DNA of 64,000 nt from Bedellia somnulentella. Lineage: Eukaryota > Arthropoda > Insecta > Lepidoptera > Bedelliidae. Where the stretch lies: positions 14,868,323-14,932,322 of the forward strand of contig OY755188.1 in the NCBI GenBank assembly GCA_963576735.1, in the 5' to 3' direction. A program made the translations under genes and the position numbers. The notes under the pieces are model-generated. The model was not told the DNA's origin and made no database searches. It saw only the letters and a list, made by a program, of their open reading frames with translations. Positions 1-9,178 of the stretch are shown here, piece by piece. Numbering within the stretch: position 1 is the stretch's first letter; each line of letters opens with the position of its first letter.

Positions 1-600
1 CTCGTTCTTGACTGACTTATTATTATTATAAAAATATAAGTAAAAACAACATAAAGTTACAAAATAAACAATAAATCGTACATCACATAAAGTGTTAAAA
101 GTTACACAAAAGATAATCTTGCGCTTCGCGAGCGCATCGGCCTCTAAAAACAGCGAAACTAAAGTACTTACCGACTCAGCACTTCCGTCCCGCTGTCCAA
201 CTCGGTGGCCTAAGAGATTACAAGAAAGAATGGGTTCGGGCGCGCGACCGTTGAAAAGAGACGACGATATTTAGGTTTAGCGTGCGCCTCAGAGGCACAG
301 ATTATCTTTCTAGGGTTAATAATAGTGCATGTTTTGTATCCCTAAAATTATGTTCAATTTAATCCTAGCGTGTACTTATCTATTATTAGTTGTGTATTCG
401 AATGAGAACTTTCTGTTGAGAAAATTTTGCGAAATTTACAGCGTTTGTAGTTTGTAGTTGACTTCTTCATCTTTTGCTTTATCACTTAATAGTAGCCTAC
501 TGCTGGACATAGGCCCTCTCTAAAGATCCCTAAATGTATAAAAAATAATAATAATATAATAATTATTATAATAGACCCGCCACAACCTTTTAAATCAAGT
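1..600. other. Left-edge sequence without an assigned gene
   Basis: Positions 115-300 are richer in G+C than the surroundings, but no exon can be defended. On the minus strand a good splice donor (GTAAGT) lies at about 163-168, with a possible acceptor about 40 bp upstream of it. That could be a small exon of a gene running out of the window to the left, but no coding frame supports it. The rest is AT-rich filler. Confidence 0.3.
480..530 (-). repeat. 3' remnant of an RTE-type LINE
   Basis: Read on the minus strand the segment gives the familiar end of insect RTE elements (GGCCTATGTCCAGCAGTAG), which encodes the last residues of the reverse-transcriptase ORF. Only about 50 bp remain. Confidence 0.45.
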
Positions 601-636
601 ATTTAACTTGGAATTTGCAAAACATAATTTTTAAAC

Positions 637-859
637 ATACATACATATACTCACTCACGGCTATATTTCCCTAGAAGGGGTAGCCAGAGCTAAGGAATTA
701 TAAATTCCTCAGCCACTTTTGGAAGTTGAGTGGTGGAAATAAAAAGATGGTAAAAATAAAGGTTTTTAAAATCCAATAAAAAGCCCCAATACCCTTAGTC
801 GCGTCTTACGTACACCCACCGGAAGAAATGGGGTAGTGCTATTCTTAGCCGACACTACC
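637..859 (-). repeat. SINE-A copy 1, with long target duplication
   Basis: Begins with (ACAT)n and 'actcacggctat' and ends with 'gccgacactacc', the inverted form of the family. It is flanked by direct repeats of about 34 bp (about 607-640 and 859-892, differing at a few bases), which I read as its target-site duplication. The LTR element starts immediately after the right-hand duplicate. Confidence 0.8.
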
Positions 860-892
860 TTGGAATTTGCAAAAAATATTTTTTAAACATAC

Positions 893-1382
893 TGTTACGT
901 ACCGGGTTCTTAATTTGATAAATACCAGTCACACTTTCGTGCAATAAGGTGTAATTATATTTATTAACCAATAACGCACTTTACACAACACAAAAAACAC
1001 TATCGATAATTAACTATCGATACTCGCACTAATTAACAACACTAATTTACTCCGTTATAGTAACACTGTCCACACCGTTAAGCTTATTTCCGTAATCCGT
1101 ATATCACTGCGCTGTCGTATTTAATTTCTTCGCTCTAGTATTTCGCTTGTTCTCGCTTTAGTTCTTCGCACTCGAATAAATCCGTAGCACGCGTCGCTCT
1201 TTATATATGCCAAATCTCAAATACGCGAATATTACAGAAAGTTCTAGTACCACATTCTCGAAAAGTCGATATTCGAGAAACATCTAGTAATTCCTTTTTT
1301 TACTTATTAAAATACTAGTAACGCCATCTGTTTTCTAGTAGTGTCAAATCCTATCTCCTACTTGCGAACAGATGTCGTAACA
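893..1382 (-). repeat. 3' LTR of the gypsy-type element
   Basis: 490 bp, almost identical to 4124-4615. The terminal inverted heptamer TGTTACG/CGTAACA is present. Confidence 0.93.
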
Positions 1383-1396
1383 TTACCCCCTCCTTA
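1383..1396 (-). other. Polypurine tract next to the 3' LTR
   Basis: On the minus strand the bases adjoining the 3' LTR read AAGGAGGGGGTAA, a purine run in the position where plus-strand DNA synthesis of LTR elements is primed. Confidence 0.75.
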
Positions 1397-1398
1397 CA

Positions 1399-2967
1399 TT
1401 AATACTCGTCCCGAGTATTATTGCTTCCATGGTACTTCGCAAGTCGATCGATGTGAACTATTTTCGAAGCCCCTCTAGGTTGGCGTTGAATTCTGTACTT
1501 TACATCGTTTATTCTAGTGACCACCTTGTACGGTCCTTCCCACCTATTTTGTAACTTAGGGGACTTCTCTTTCTGGCGAGTTGGATTGTGTAACCAGACG
1601 AGCATACCCTCTTCGAAACGCGGCGTGTTAGCTTTACGGTCATATCTGGTTTTCATCTTTTCACTAGCATGTAAACCATTTTCACGCACTAGGGAATGTA
1701 CATCTTGCATTCTTTCCCTCAAATCGCTTACATATTCAGTTACACTCTGCGGCTCATCTGGTGACCCTCCTGTCAACAAATCTACAGGCAATCGTAGCTC
1801 TCTTCCGAAATTGACGAAAGCAGGTGTTTCCTTCGTGCTTTCGTGAACAGCTGACCGGTAAGACAGTAAAAATAATGGAATGTGTTTGTCCCAGTCCTTC
1901 TGATGTTTTTCAACCATCTTCGCCAACTGTCTCTCCAGTGTTTGGTTGAACCTCTCCACCATTCCATCTGACTGAGGATGATATGGCGTCGTCCTGGTTT
2001 TATGTATTCCAAGTAGTTTGCACACCTCTTGAAATACTTGTGACTCAAAATTTCTTCCCTGGTCAGAGTGTATCTCCAGGGGCACGCCAAATCGACAGAT
2101 CACTTCCTCAACCAGTTTTGTAGCCACAGTTATTGCTTCTTGATTGGGTATGGCAAACACTTCAGGCCACTTAGTGAAGTAATCCATCACCACCATGAAA
2201 TATTTATTTCCGGACTCTGATTGTGGAAACGGTCCAGCCACATCAACGGCAATCCTCTCCCAGGGAGCTCCCACATTGTACAACCGTAATCCCCCTCTAC
2301 TCCGGGTCTGCGGACATTTCACCGCGGCACACGTTGTACATTTCCGGCACCAGTCCTGTACGTCGTCCCTACAATGAAGCCAGTAAAACTTCGCACGAAC
2401 CTTCTGCAACGTACGATTTACCCCAAGATGCCCGCCCGAAACACCGTCATGTGTTTCCCGCAGTACATCTTTAACCTTGGCTCTGGGCACGACCAATTGT
2501 AGGTGCTCTTCCTTACCGTTGGGTTTCTCCCACCTCCGGTACAGTAGACCATTGATCAGAACCAGGCTGTTCCATTGCGCCCAGTAAGCTTTCGTACTCA
2601 CTCCTGTGGACGCTACTTCACTCCAAGCCGGTTGATCGTGTTTTTCCTTCTTCCATTTCATGATGGGTCTGAGGTTCTCATCTTCTTCTTGGGCCTTCTG
2701 CATAGCTTCTGTTTCCCATCCATCCAATGGACAAATTCGAGTCACTTTCACGACCTCCTCCTTCGACTCTTGCTTCTGGCAATGTTTACAGTCTTGTGAG
2801 ATGGTCATTGTCGGGGCTTTCTCCTCTCTAGCCAGCACCTGCCCCCCGGTCCTGGCTAATGCTCGTTTCCCTGGACGTTTGCGGCAGGAGCCTCTGCCTG
2901 CCTCTTTTCTTCCTTCCTTAGCGGACAACTTAATCTCAAATGGCCCCTTTTCCCGCAGCCATAACAA
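1399..2967 (-). CDS. Retrotransposon integrase region of pol
   Basis: Minus-strand open frame of 522 codons. The integrase zinc-binding domain HHCC is visible around residues 170-215 (H..GGH and C-x2-C in WCRKCTTC). The catalytic triad follows: D in AVDVAGPF, D in HSDQGRNFES, and E in GMVERFN with 35 residues between the second D and E (DD35E), all present. A C-terminal GPY-like segment (WEGPYKVV) is seen near residue 475. The first ~80 residues are the linker that normally follows RNase H. Protease and reverse transcriptase, which should precede it, are missing. The frame is -1 relative to gag, as in gypsy elements, and overlaps gag for 112 bp. It is open throughout, but would only be made as a gag fusion by frameshifting. 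Confidence 0.9.
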   Translation of the reverse strand: MLWLREKGPFEIKLSAKEGRKEAGRGSCRKRPGKRALARTGGQVLAREEKAPTMTISQDCKHCQKQESKEEVVKVTRICPLDGWETEAMQKAQEEDENLRPIMKWKKEKHDQPAWSEVASTGVSTKAYWAQWNSLVLINGLLYRRWEKPNGKEEHLQLVVPRAKVKDVLRETHDGVSGGHLGVNRTLQKVRAKFYWLHCRDDVQDWCRKCTTCAAVKCPQTRSRGGLRLYNVGAPWERIAVDVAGPFPQSESGNKYFMVVMDYFTKWPEVFAIPNQEAITVATKLVEEVICRFGVPLEIHSDQGRNFESQVFQEVCKLLGIHKTRTTPYHPQSDGMVERFNQTLERQLAKMVEKHQKDWDKHIPLFLLSYRSAVHESTKETPAFVNFGRELRLPVDLLTGGSPDEPQSVTEYVSDLRERMQDVHSLVRENGLHASEKMKTRYDRKANTPRFEEGMLVWLHNPTRQKEKSPKLQNRWEGPYKVVTRINDVKYRIQRQPRGASKIVHIDRLAKYHGSNNTRDEY

Positions 2968-4097
2968 ATCGGTCCAGTACTCCTTCCGACGGGTGCTTTA
3001 ATGACCTTGACGTCCTCATTTGCTTCCGCAATCTCACGAAGTCGATGAGTTTGGCGCGTATCCTGGCGGCAAGCTTCAACTTCGAGAGCGTTCGCCAAGG
3101 CATCCTTGAGAGACGTGTGGTGTTGAAGTCTCACCGCTGTTCTCACTTCGATATCTCTGATGCCGTCGACGAATGCTTGCACCAGGTTCATTTCCACCGT
3201 CTTCGGATCTACACTGGGATAGGCCTTGCGGACGAGCTTCTCGATTTCAAGGGCCCACTGCTGAAGTCCCTCTCCGGAACGCTGGACCCTATCACGCAGC
3301 TGAGCGCGGAACACGAACTCCAGGTGTCGTTCTCCATAGCGAGACTCCAACGCATCCAGCAGGTCCTTGAAACCACCACTCGGAGTCGGCAGCGCCTCTA
3401 TTACTGACAGTGCTTGACCTCGGAGCGCCACCGTCAGTGCAGTCAAACACTGTTCATCAGTCCAACCATTGGCAGCCGCAACAGTCTGGAACTGATGTCT
3501 ATACGCCGACCAGGATGTTGTTCCGTCGTAGGGAGGAACCTTCACACGAGGACCATGGACAGCTACTACATTCTCACCGGAGACAACCTTGACCGGTCGT
3601 GATTCAAGCTGCAGAACCCTTTTCTCCATTCCGCGGAAGTCGGTCTTCATGTCATCGATATCTTTCTCAATAGTGGTTACCTGCTCCTTCATCTGCTCTA
3701 CGTCTTTTTCCACAGTAACCACCCGACCACTGACTTCATTGACCGCAGTGAGAACTTGTGAGAACTTAGTTTGCTGTTCCTCGCGCAACTCACGAACTTC
3801 TTGTTTCACAACACCCTGTACCTCCGAATGTATGTTTTTCACAACATCCTGTATGCTTTGTTGTGCTTCACGCATGCTTTGAAACATTTCAACTATCATC
3901 GCCAAGTCAGTATTAGTTGCGGCCGCCGGCGCCGTTGATGTAGACGGCGCGTTAGTCACCGCGGACGTCTCCTCTGGAATGTCACTCCGAGGGTTCGTGA
4001 TCGATGACCTCATTTCCGACAGCTGTTCACCCTCTGCGGCTTTCTGAGCGCGTGTCTTCACACCCTCTCTTCCGTCTTCCTTCGGCATAACTGGCAT
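2856..4097 (-). CDS. Retrotransposon gag polyprotein
   Basis: Minus-strand frame, open from inside the 5' LTR. The likely start is the methionine at 4097 just after the primer-binding site (MPVMPKEDG), giving about 413 residues. A long coiled coil occupies roughly residues 90-180 (heptads such as VEKDVEQMKEQVTTIEKD). A capsid-like domain with WSAYRHQFQTVA follows. A single CCHC zinc knuckle (CYGCGKRGHLRLSC) lies close to the C-terminus. It ends shortly after the knuckle, where protease would normally begin. Confidence 0.88.
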   Translation of the reverse strand: MPVMPKEDGREGVKTRAQKAAEGEQLSEMRSSITNPRSDIPEETSAVTNAPSTSTAPAAATNTDLAMIVEMFQSMREAQQSIQDVVKNIHSEVQGVVKQEVRELREEQQTKFSQVLTAVNEVSGRVVTVEKDVEQMKEQVTTIEKDIDDMKTDFRGMEKRVLQLESRPVKVVSGENVVAVHGPRVKVPPYDGTTSWSAYRHQFQTVAAANGWTDEQCLTALTVALRGQALSVIEALPTPSGGFKDLLDALESRYGERHLEFVFRAQLRDRVQRSGEGLQQWALEIEKLVRKAYPSVDPKTVEMNLVQAFVDGIRDIEVRTAVRLQHHTSLKDALANALEVEACRQDTRQTHRLREIAEANEDVKVIKAPVGRSTGPICYGCGKRGHLRLSCPLRKEEKRQAEAPAANVQGNEH

Positions 4098-4103
4098 CTT
4101 CAA

Positions 4104-4121
4104 ATCCCACTTCTGACACCA
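4104..4121 (-). other. Primer-binding site, tRNA-Leu type
   Basis: Starts two bases inside the 5' LTR. The plus strand reads ATCCCACTTCTGACACCA, which matches the 3' end (with CCA) of animal tRNA-Leu(CAG) as I remember it, so reverse transcription is probably primed by a leucine tRNA. Confidence 0.75.
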
Positions 4122-4123
4122 AT

Positions 4124-4615
4124 TGTTACGTACCGGGTTCTTAATTTGATAAATACCAGTCACACTTTCGTGCAATAAGGTGTAATTATATTTATTAACC
4201 AATAACGCACTTTACACAACACAAAAAAAACACTATCGATAATTAACTATCGATACTCGCACTAATTAACAACACTAATTTACTCCGTTATAGTAACACT
4301 GTCCACACCGTTAAGCTTATTTCCGTAATCCGTATATCACTGCGCTGTCGTATTTAATTTCTTCGCTCTAGTATTTCGCTTGTTCTCGCTTTAGTTCTTC
4401 GCACTCGAATAAATCCGTAGCACGCGTCGCTCTTTATATATGCCAAATCTCAAATACGCGAATATTACAGAAAGTTCTAGTACCACATTCTCGAAAAGTC
4501 GATATTCGAGAAACATCTAGTAATTCCTTTTTTTACTTATTAAAATACTAGTAACGCCATCTGTTTTCTAGTAGTGTCAAATCCTATCTCCTACTTGCGA
4601 ACAGATGTCGTAACA
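4124..4615 (-). repeat. 5' LTR of the gypsy-type element
   Basis: 492 bp, same sequence as 893-1382 apart from an A-run length difference. Its outer edge is only 16 bp from the exon at 4632. Confidence 0.93.
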
Positions 4616-4631
4616 ATACATTAAATTGCAG

Positions 4632-5048
4632 GACAACATCAACGAAAAGGCAATCTGTCGCAGCTCATTAGCCAACTCCAAAGGCACTGATCTAATGATA
4701 CCAATGATTATCTGTGAAAATATCGACGAGAAAAAATTCACACCCTCTGCGAAATCAAGAACACCAGCCCCAATGACCCCTAAAATTGGCAAGGAAAATA
4801 TCCAACATATAAAAGTAGAAACCCCTAAAACAATACTATCTACCCCAAATAGACTAACTAGGTCAGCCCTTAAACTGAATAACGATGGATTTGCAACCCC
4901 CAGAGCACCCTTAAGTGCTAATAAAGCGAATATGCAAAGACAAAATACAGCAACGAATTTACAACAAAAATTAACACCGAATCAAATCACTCGGGCTAAA
5001 ACTCATTCACATCTTGTACGAGTGAAAAATCTGCCACCTCTTATTTGA
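4632..5048 (+). CDS. Terminal exon of an unrecognised gene (KEN box, TP-rich)
   Basis: A 3' splice site (attaaattgcag) at 4620-4631 opens a phase-0 frame of 138 codons ending in TGA at 5046-5048. The product is basic, low-complexity and probably disordered. It has many TP dipeptides (TPAPMTPK, ETPKT, STPN, ATPRAP, LTPNQ) that suit proline-directed kinases. A KEN triplet in KIGKENIQ and RxxL motifs (RSAL, RAPL) resemble degrons of the anaphase-promoting complex. These suggest a cell-cycle or spindle protein, but this is inference and no family is recognised. Upstream exons are not visible; the preceding intron carries the LTR element and SINE-A copy 1. Confidence 0.6.
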   Translation, partial: DNINEKAICRSSLANSKGTDLMIPMIICENIDEKKFTPSAKSRTPAPMTPKIGKENIQHIKVETPKTILSTPNRLTRSALKLNNDGFATPRAPLSANKANMQRQNTATNLQQKLTPNQITRAKTHSHLVRVKNLPPLI

Positions 5049-5053
5049 ATAAA
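5048..5053 (+). terminator. Poly(A) signal overlapping the stop codon
   Basis: AATAAA begins on the last base of the TGA stop of the preceding exon, giving a very short 3' UTR. A TG/T-rich stretch follows at 5060-5090. Confidence 0.5.
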
Positions 5054-6211
5054 CGTTCTAATATTTTGCTTTGCTTGTTTTATTTGTAAGTTCTTTAGTT
5101 CTAGCAAAATGTTGGAACTTGTGAATAAGGGTGCGTGTGATTTTAGTATTTGGTTCGGATGTTAATGATATGCAGACCCGATTGCCATTGACATATGTCA
5201 TGTTAATGATATGGTATAAAATGTATGTCATATAAGGAAATGTTGGTTAAAATCCAAATTATCCATGGTTTAAAGACAAGTACCAAAACTTATATGACAT
5301 AAATATTATACCATGTCATTAAATGTGATGTGTTATGTTTTTTAAACTGTGATTACGATTAATATTCAGATAACTGATCGATATATGATTGGGTTCTTTA
5401 TTTAATTGTAGTTATGAGTTTTATTTAAAATTAAGTCTTGTTTTGATCTGTTTGTATTATATAAAACTATCATTTATAATTTTAACATTAATGGTAAATT
5501 TAAAGGTTGCAATTTTGACTAAATAAAAAGATAAATTATGTTTGTCCATCTTTGTAAGTCGCCTTGTATTAATGGCTCTACTACTTTTGAGGGCAAAAAT
5601 CTCGTTAATCAGGGCAAGTACATTTTATGTTTCGATTTTGTGTATATGTTGGGAATAATTATTGTATTTAAGTTTTCTATGTTTAGTTTTATGAATCTTT
5701 TAATATATTATGGCAATGTAATTAAATTACTCTTTTAGTTGCATAGAGTTCTTGAAATAATATGTAGAACTGTTTTTAACATTATTCTTCACAACATATA
5801 ATACATTTGATACCTGTGTTTCACGTTTCAGAGCGATAAATAATTGCGATATTTTTACCGTATTGACTCATCTTAGTAGTTCTGTTCCAGTCATTAATCA
5901 TTAATGCAATTAATCGAAGCTGTTTTTGAGGTCTTACTAATTTTATATAATTTATATTAAATATACCAAATGGTACATCGAAAGCCATTAATCAAGAGTC
6001 ATCGATATTCATTAAAAAAGCAAGTTTCTCCCACAAGAAAGCCTAATTTGATTGAACTTATAATAGTATGTAAACGAATATATTGGTCAGTATGTTTCAG
6101 TATTTGCACACATACCAACATTACTCACGCCATTTCTTCTAATTTCAATGGGGGTAGTGACTTACGCATAGAGTTTGGGGTAAGCAAAGATTGTCGTCTA
6201 GCAAAGATTTG
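5054..6211. other. AT-rich intergenic DNA with a short inverted repeat
   Basis: No gene is seen. Positions about 5197-5235 (atgatatggtataaaatg) and 5298-5330 (the complementary order, ttataccatgtcattaa) form an imperfect inverted repeat around a 60-bp loop, possibly a decayed palindromic element. The rest is plain AT-rich sequence. Confidence 0.4.
6182..6211 (+). repeat. Minisatellite, left part (17-bp unit)
   Basis: Degenerate copies of the unit gccgtctagcaaagatt. The same array continues at 7507-7550 on the other side of the mariner. Confidence 0.7.
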
Positions 6212-6213
6212 TA

Positions 6214-7504
6214 CGAGGGCTGCTATTTATGTATCCGGAACTGGCCACTTACAGAACAATAATTTAAAAAGTAATTACATCATTTAAAAATAGAACTCTT
6301 TAGCTTTAGAATACATTTATTTTTATGTGACTGTCAATTGTTTTCACATCGTAGCGTCATTTTGAAAATTGCGTGTCTTCACCACCATGGATTTAACTCG
6401 TGAACATTTTCTTGCCATGATTTTTTACGATTTTCGGCGTGGTCTAACTCAAAAACAGTGCATCGATCAGCTTACTTCAACTTTTGGGGATGAAGCACCC
6501 TCAAAGACCACTGTGTATCACTGGTTTAGCGAGTTTAATCGTGGACGATCTAAGCTTACTGATGAAATTAAAGAAGGTCGCCCTAAAACGGTCGTTGTAC
6601 CTCAAAACATCGATGCTGTCCGGGAACTAATAACTCAAGATCGTCATGTTACATATCGTGAGATAGAGGCATCTCTGGGCATTAGTATGACGAGCATACA
6701 TAAGATACTTCATGAACATTTAGCTGTAAAAAAAATTTGCTCCCGTTGGATTCCGCACAACTTGAGTATTGATCAAAAACAGGCTCGTGTCGATTGGTGC
6801 AAAGAAATGTTAAAAAAATACAACCGTGGTGCGTCAAAAGCTGTTTATAATATCTACACAGGTGACGAATCTTGGATCTACGCTTACGACCCCGAAACTA
6901 AGCAGCAGTCCACGGTGTGGGTGTTCCAAGATGAGCCGAACCCAACAAAAGTTATTCGTGCAAAAAGCACATTGAAGCAAATGGTCGCTTGTTTTTTTGG
7001 TATAAATGGCCATGTAGCTACAGTGCCTTTAGAGAATCGTAAAACTGTTAATTCGGAGTGGTATACGACCATTTGTTTGCCGGAAGTCTTTGAACAAATA
7101 AGAAAGACTAACCGACAACGTAGAATCATTCTGCATCACGACAATGCTAGCTGTCACAGGTCGGCCGTCACAACTCAGTTTTTAGAAGCTCAAAAGATCG
7201 AATTGACAGGTCATCCGCCGTACAGCCCTGATTTGGCACCCAATGATTTTTATTTATTTCCAAATGTGAAGAAAAAATTACGTGGTCAACGTTTTTCGAG
7301 CCGCGAAGAGGCAGTCGATGCGTTCAAAATGCACGTTTTGGAGATACCTCAGTCTGAGTGGAAAAAGTGCTATGAAAATTGGTTTCAACGCATGCAAAAG
7401 TGTATAGATCTGAGCGGCGAATATTTTGAGAAGCAATAAAACCATATTAATTGATATATGTTTGTTTCTTTTTTTTATTCCGGATACATAAATAGCAGCC
7501 CTCG
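6214..7504 (+). mobile_element. Complete mariner element (DD34D)
   Basis: 1291 bp with perfect 27-bp terminal inverted repeats (outer bases CGAGGGCTGCTATTTATG at both ends) and a TA target duplication at 6212-6213 and 7505-7506. It holds one uninterrupted transposase frame. Perfect TIRs plus an open frame indicate recent arrival. Confidence 0.95.
6369..7439 (+). CDS. Mariner transposase, apparently intact
   Basis: 356 codons if the first ATG (6369) is used. The second ATG at 6387 (MDLTREHF) is the start usually seen in this subfamily and is preferred, giving 350 codons. Helix-turn-helix DNA-binding halves occupy roughly residues 10-110. The linker motif is close to WIPHNL. The catalytic residues are D in TGDESW, D in LHHDNASCH and D in YSPDLAPND, with exactly 34 residues between the last two. 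No stop or frameshift is present, and the size is normal for mariner transposases. Confidence 0.93.
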   Translation: MRVFTTMDLTREHFLAMIFYDFRRGLTQKQCIDQLTSTFGDEAPSKTTVYHWFSEFNRGRSKLTDEIKEGRPKTVVVPQNIDAVRELITQDRHVTYREIEASLGISMTSIHKILHEHLAVKKICSRWIPHNLSIDQKQARVDWCKEMLKKYNRGASKAVYNIYTGDESWIYAYDPETKQQSTVWVFQDEPNPTKVIRAKSTLKQMVACFFGINGHVATVPLENRKTVNSEWYTTICLPEVFEQIRKTNRQRRIILHHDNASCHRSAVTTQFLEAQKIELTGHPPYSPDLAPNDFYLFPNVKKKLRGQRFSSREEAVDAFKMHVLEIPQSEWKKCYENWFQRMQKCIDLSGEYFEKQ

Positions 7505-7506
7505 TA

Positions 7507-7550
7507 GTCTAGCAAAGATTGCCGTCTAGCAAAGATTGCCGTCTAGCAAA
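7507..7550 (+). repeat. Minisatellite, right part (17-bp unit)
   Basis: Two and a half near-perfect head-to-tail copies of gtctagcaaagattgcc abut the mariner's right TA, showing that the transposon landed inside the array. Confidence 0.75.
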
Positions 7551-7839
7551 GTAATGGCTAGCACGGGAGATCTTTTAACTAGATATCGCGAGGTGTAAAA
7601 CAGAACTTCTTGCATCAGCTATCTCTTTCGCACTTAAATAGTATCGATAAACAGAGTTACGATAAAACGGCGCTCGTGCTAGGTCTCCATGTATTTGTAA
7701 AAAATACTAATATAAAGCTATGGTCGATTTTAACTAGAATTCGATTTAAATGTTCACTTTAATCTGCCTTTACTTATCATCTTTGCTTTAAATTAAAATA
7801 CTTATATATAATATCTCTATATACTAACCAATAAGCTGT

Positions 7840-7976
7840 GTAATGTCGGCTTAGAATAACACTCACCCATTTCTTACCGCGGGTGTCGTAAGAGGCGACT
7901 TTCATTGTAAGGTGTCCCTAAAATGGGCTAGTGACATTCTAAACCGACACCGAACTGCAACCTTTTAACATTATAA
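7840..7976 (+). repeat. Rearranged SINE-A fragment (copy 2)
   Basis: The 5' end of SINE-A (gtaatgtcggcttagaataacac) runs through 'taagaggcgact' and then continues into the inverted form of the same 5' region (gacattctaaaccgacac). It is a short head-to-head remnant. Confidence 0.5.
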
Positions 7977-8076
7977 TCTATGTCTATTTGCACGGTATGA
8001 GATTTTATCTTTTAATTAGGGTATTTATGTTAAAATAATCCCAGTCAAACTGGATTTGATGACATAAACAATATAA

Positions 8077-8214
8077 CGCCCGATTTCTGAATCGAGTATT
8101 CCAGCTGCGAACAACTTAAATATCGTTCTGTCGCATTGAAATCTTAACAACTGAATGAGACAAAACAATACTTAAGTCGTTCTCAGCTTGAATACTCAAT
8201 TCAGAAATCGGGCG
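8077..8214. mobile_element. 138-bp palindromic MITE, copy 1
   Basis: Outer arms CGCCCGATTTCTGAAT and ATTCAGAAATCGGGCG are reverse complements, and the pairing continues for about 55 bp per arm around a short unpaired centre. Flanked by TAA on both sides (8074-8076, 8215-8217). Another copy of exactly the same length is at 34653-34790. Confidence 0.8.
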
Positions 8215-8483
8215 TAAGTCTTTTTGGCAGTTTTTTGAAAGTATTTGGTTGTGTATTTTTATAATTTTAACTTGTACTTAACTGCACTTACTTCGCGTCA
8301 GTATTTTATAGATTATAGCAATGTGAATCATAGTTTCATTGATAGCTGTTACACTATTTTTCATTTTAATATTAGCAATTATTTTGTAAATGATAATACT
8401 TATAATTTTGATTATGATTGTAATATATTTCTCATAGTTAACTGTACATAGTGTTTTATTTGATTTTTAATGGCCTATGCTAT

Positions 8484-8730
8484 GCTGTGTAGTGTCGGCT
8501 TAGAATAACACTACCCAATTTCTTCCGGTGGGGGTACGTAAGAGGCGACTAACGGTATTGGGGCCTTTAAGGGATTGTTGGGCGATGCGGTTAGAGACCC
8601 ATCACCAATAACCTTTATTTTTACCATCTTTTCCCAACTCACATTTCCAAATGTGGCTGAGGAATTTCTAATTCCTTAGCTCTGGCTACCCCTTCTAGGG
8701 ATTTATAGCCGTGAGTATATGTATGTATGT
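8484..8730 (+). repeat. SINE-A copy 3
   Basis: Complete copy from gctgtgtagtgtcgg to the (TATG)n tail. The flanks share ttaatggc. Confidence 0.8.
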
Positions 8731-8903
8731 TAATGGCATACAACGTTATTTCTTCATTGTATGTAGTGAACACAATTATTTTCACTACAGGAATGTAAAA
8801 AAATACATGTTAACCTATTCTACTTAGGTAAGTTGATCAATCCCGAAACTAGCAGGTATTCCCAAAACCAATAACGCTTGGGCATACATGTAGCCGATAT
8901 ATA

Positions 8904-9148
8904 ATACATACATACATATACTCACGGCTTTAAATCCATAGAAGGGGTAGCCAGAGCTAAGGAATTAGAAATTCGTCAGCCACTTTTGGAAAATTGAGTG
9001 GGGAAATGATAAAGTAAAGGTTGTTGGTGATGAGTCTCCAACCGCATCGCCCAAAAATCCCTTGAAAGCCCCAATACCGTGAGTCGCCTCTTACGTACAC
9101 CCATCGGTAGAAACGGGGTAGTGCTATTCTAAGCCGACACTACACGGC
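8904..9148 (-). repeat. SINE-A copy 4
   Basis: Complete, inverted. The flanks repeat cgatatataa (before the ACAT tail and after 'ctacacgg'), a target duplication of about 10 bp. Confidence 0.8.
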
Positions 9149-9178
9149 GATATATAACAGTAAAGTGGAAAAGAGTTA

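Larger units (their letters stand above)
893..4615 (-). mobile_element. Ty3/gypsy-type LTR retrotransposon, internally deleted (gag + integrase only)
   Basis: Two near-identical LTRs (893-1382 and 4124-4615) begin TGTTACG and end CGTAACA. They are flanked by a 4-bp target duplication ATAC at 889-892 and 4616-4619. The element reads on the minus strand: primer-binding site, gag, integrase, polypurine tract. Protease, reverse transcriptase and RNase H are absent. The gag frame is followed directly by the integrase frame, so about 2-2.5 kb relative to a full gypsy element is missing. There is no env. The LTRs differ mainly by two extra A's in an A-run, so the insertion is young. It could not transpose by itself but could be mobilised in trans. 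Confidence 0.93.

Noticed and set aside
130..220. Possible 38-bp minus-strand exon with GTAAGT donor
   Set aside because: Splice-like signals alone, no open frame or neighbouring exon; kept only as a note on the left edge.
1517..3890. Several plus-strand open frames of 60-155 codons
   Set aside because: They lie opposite the gag and integrase frames of the LTR element and show no family resemblance; they are antisense shadows.
893..4615. An endogenous retrovirus with envelope
   Set aside because: No env frame or space for one; the internal region contains only gag and integrase.
5538..5738. 66-codon plus-strand frame with hydrophobic C-terminus
   Set aside because: AT-rich chance frame without splice context, conservation cue or polyadenylation logic.
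8484..8730. SINE-A as a DNA-transposon MITE
   Set aside because: It lacks terminal inverted repeats, has variable-length target duplications of 9-13 bp (one about 34 bp) and a simple-repeat tail, which fit retroposition better.
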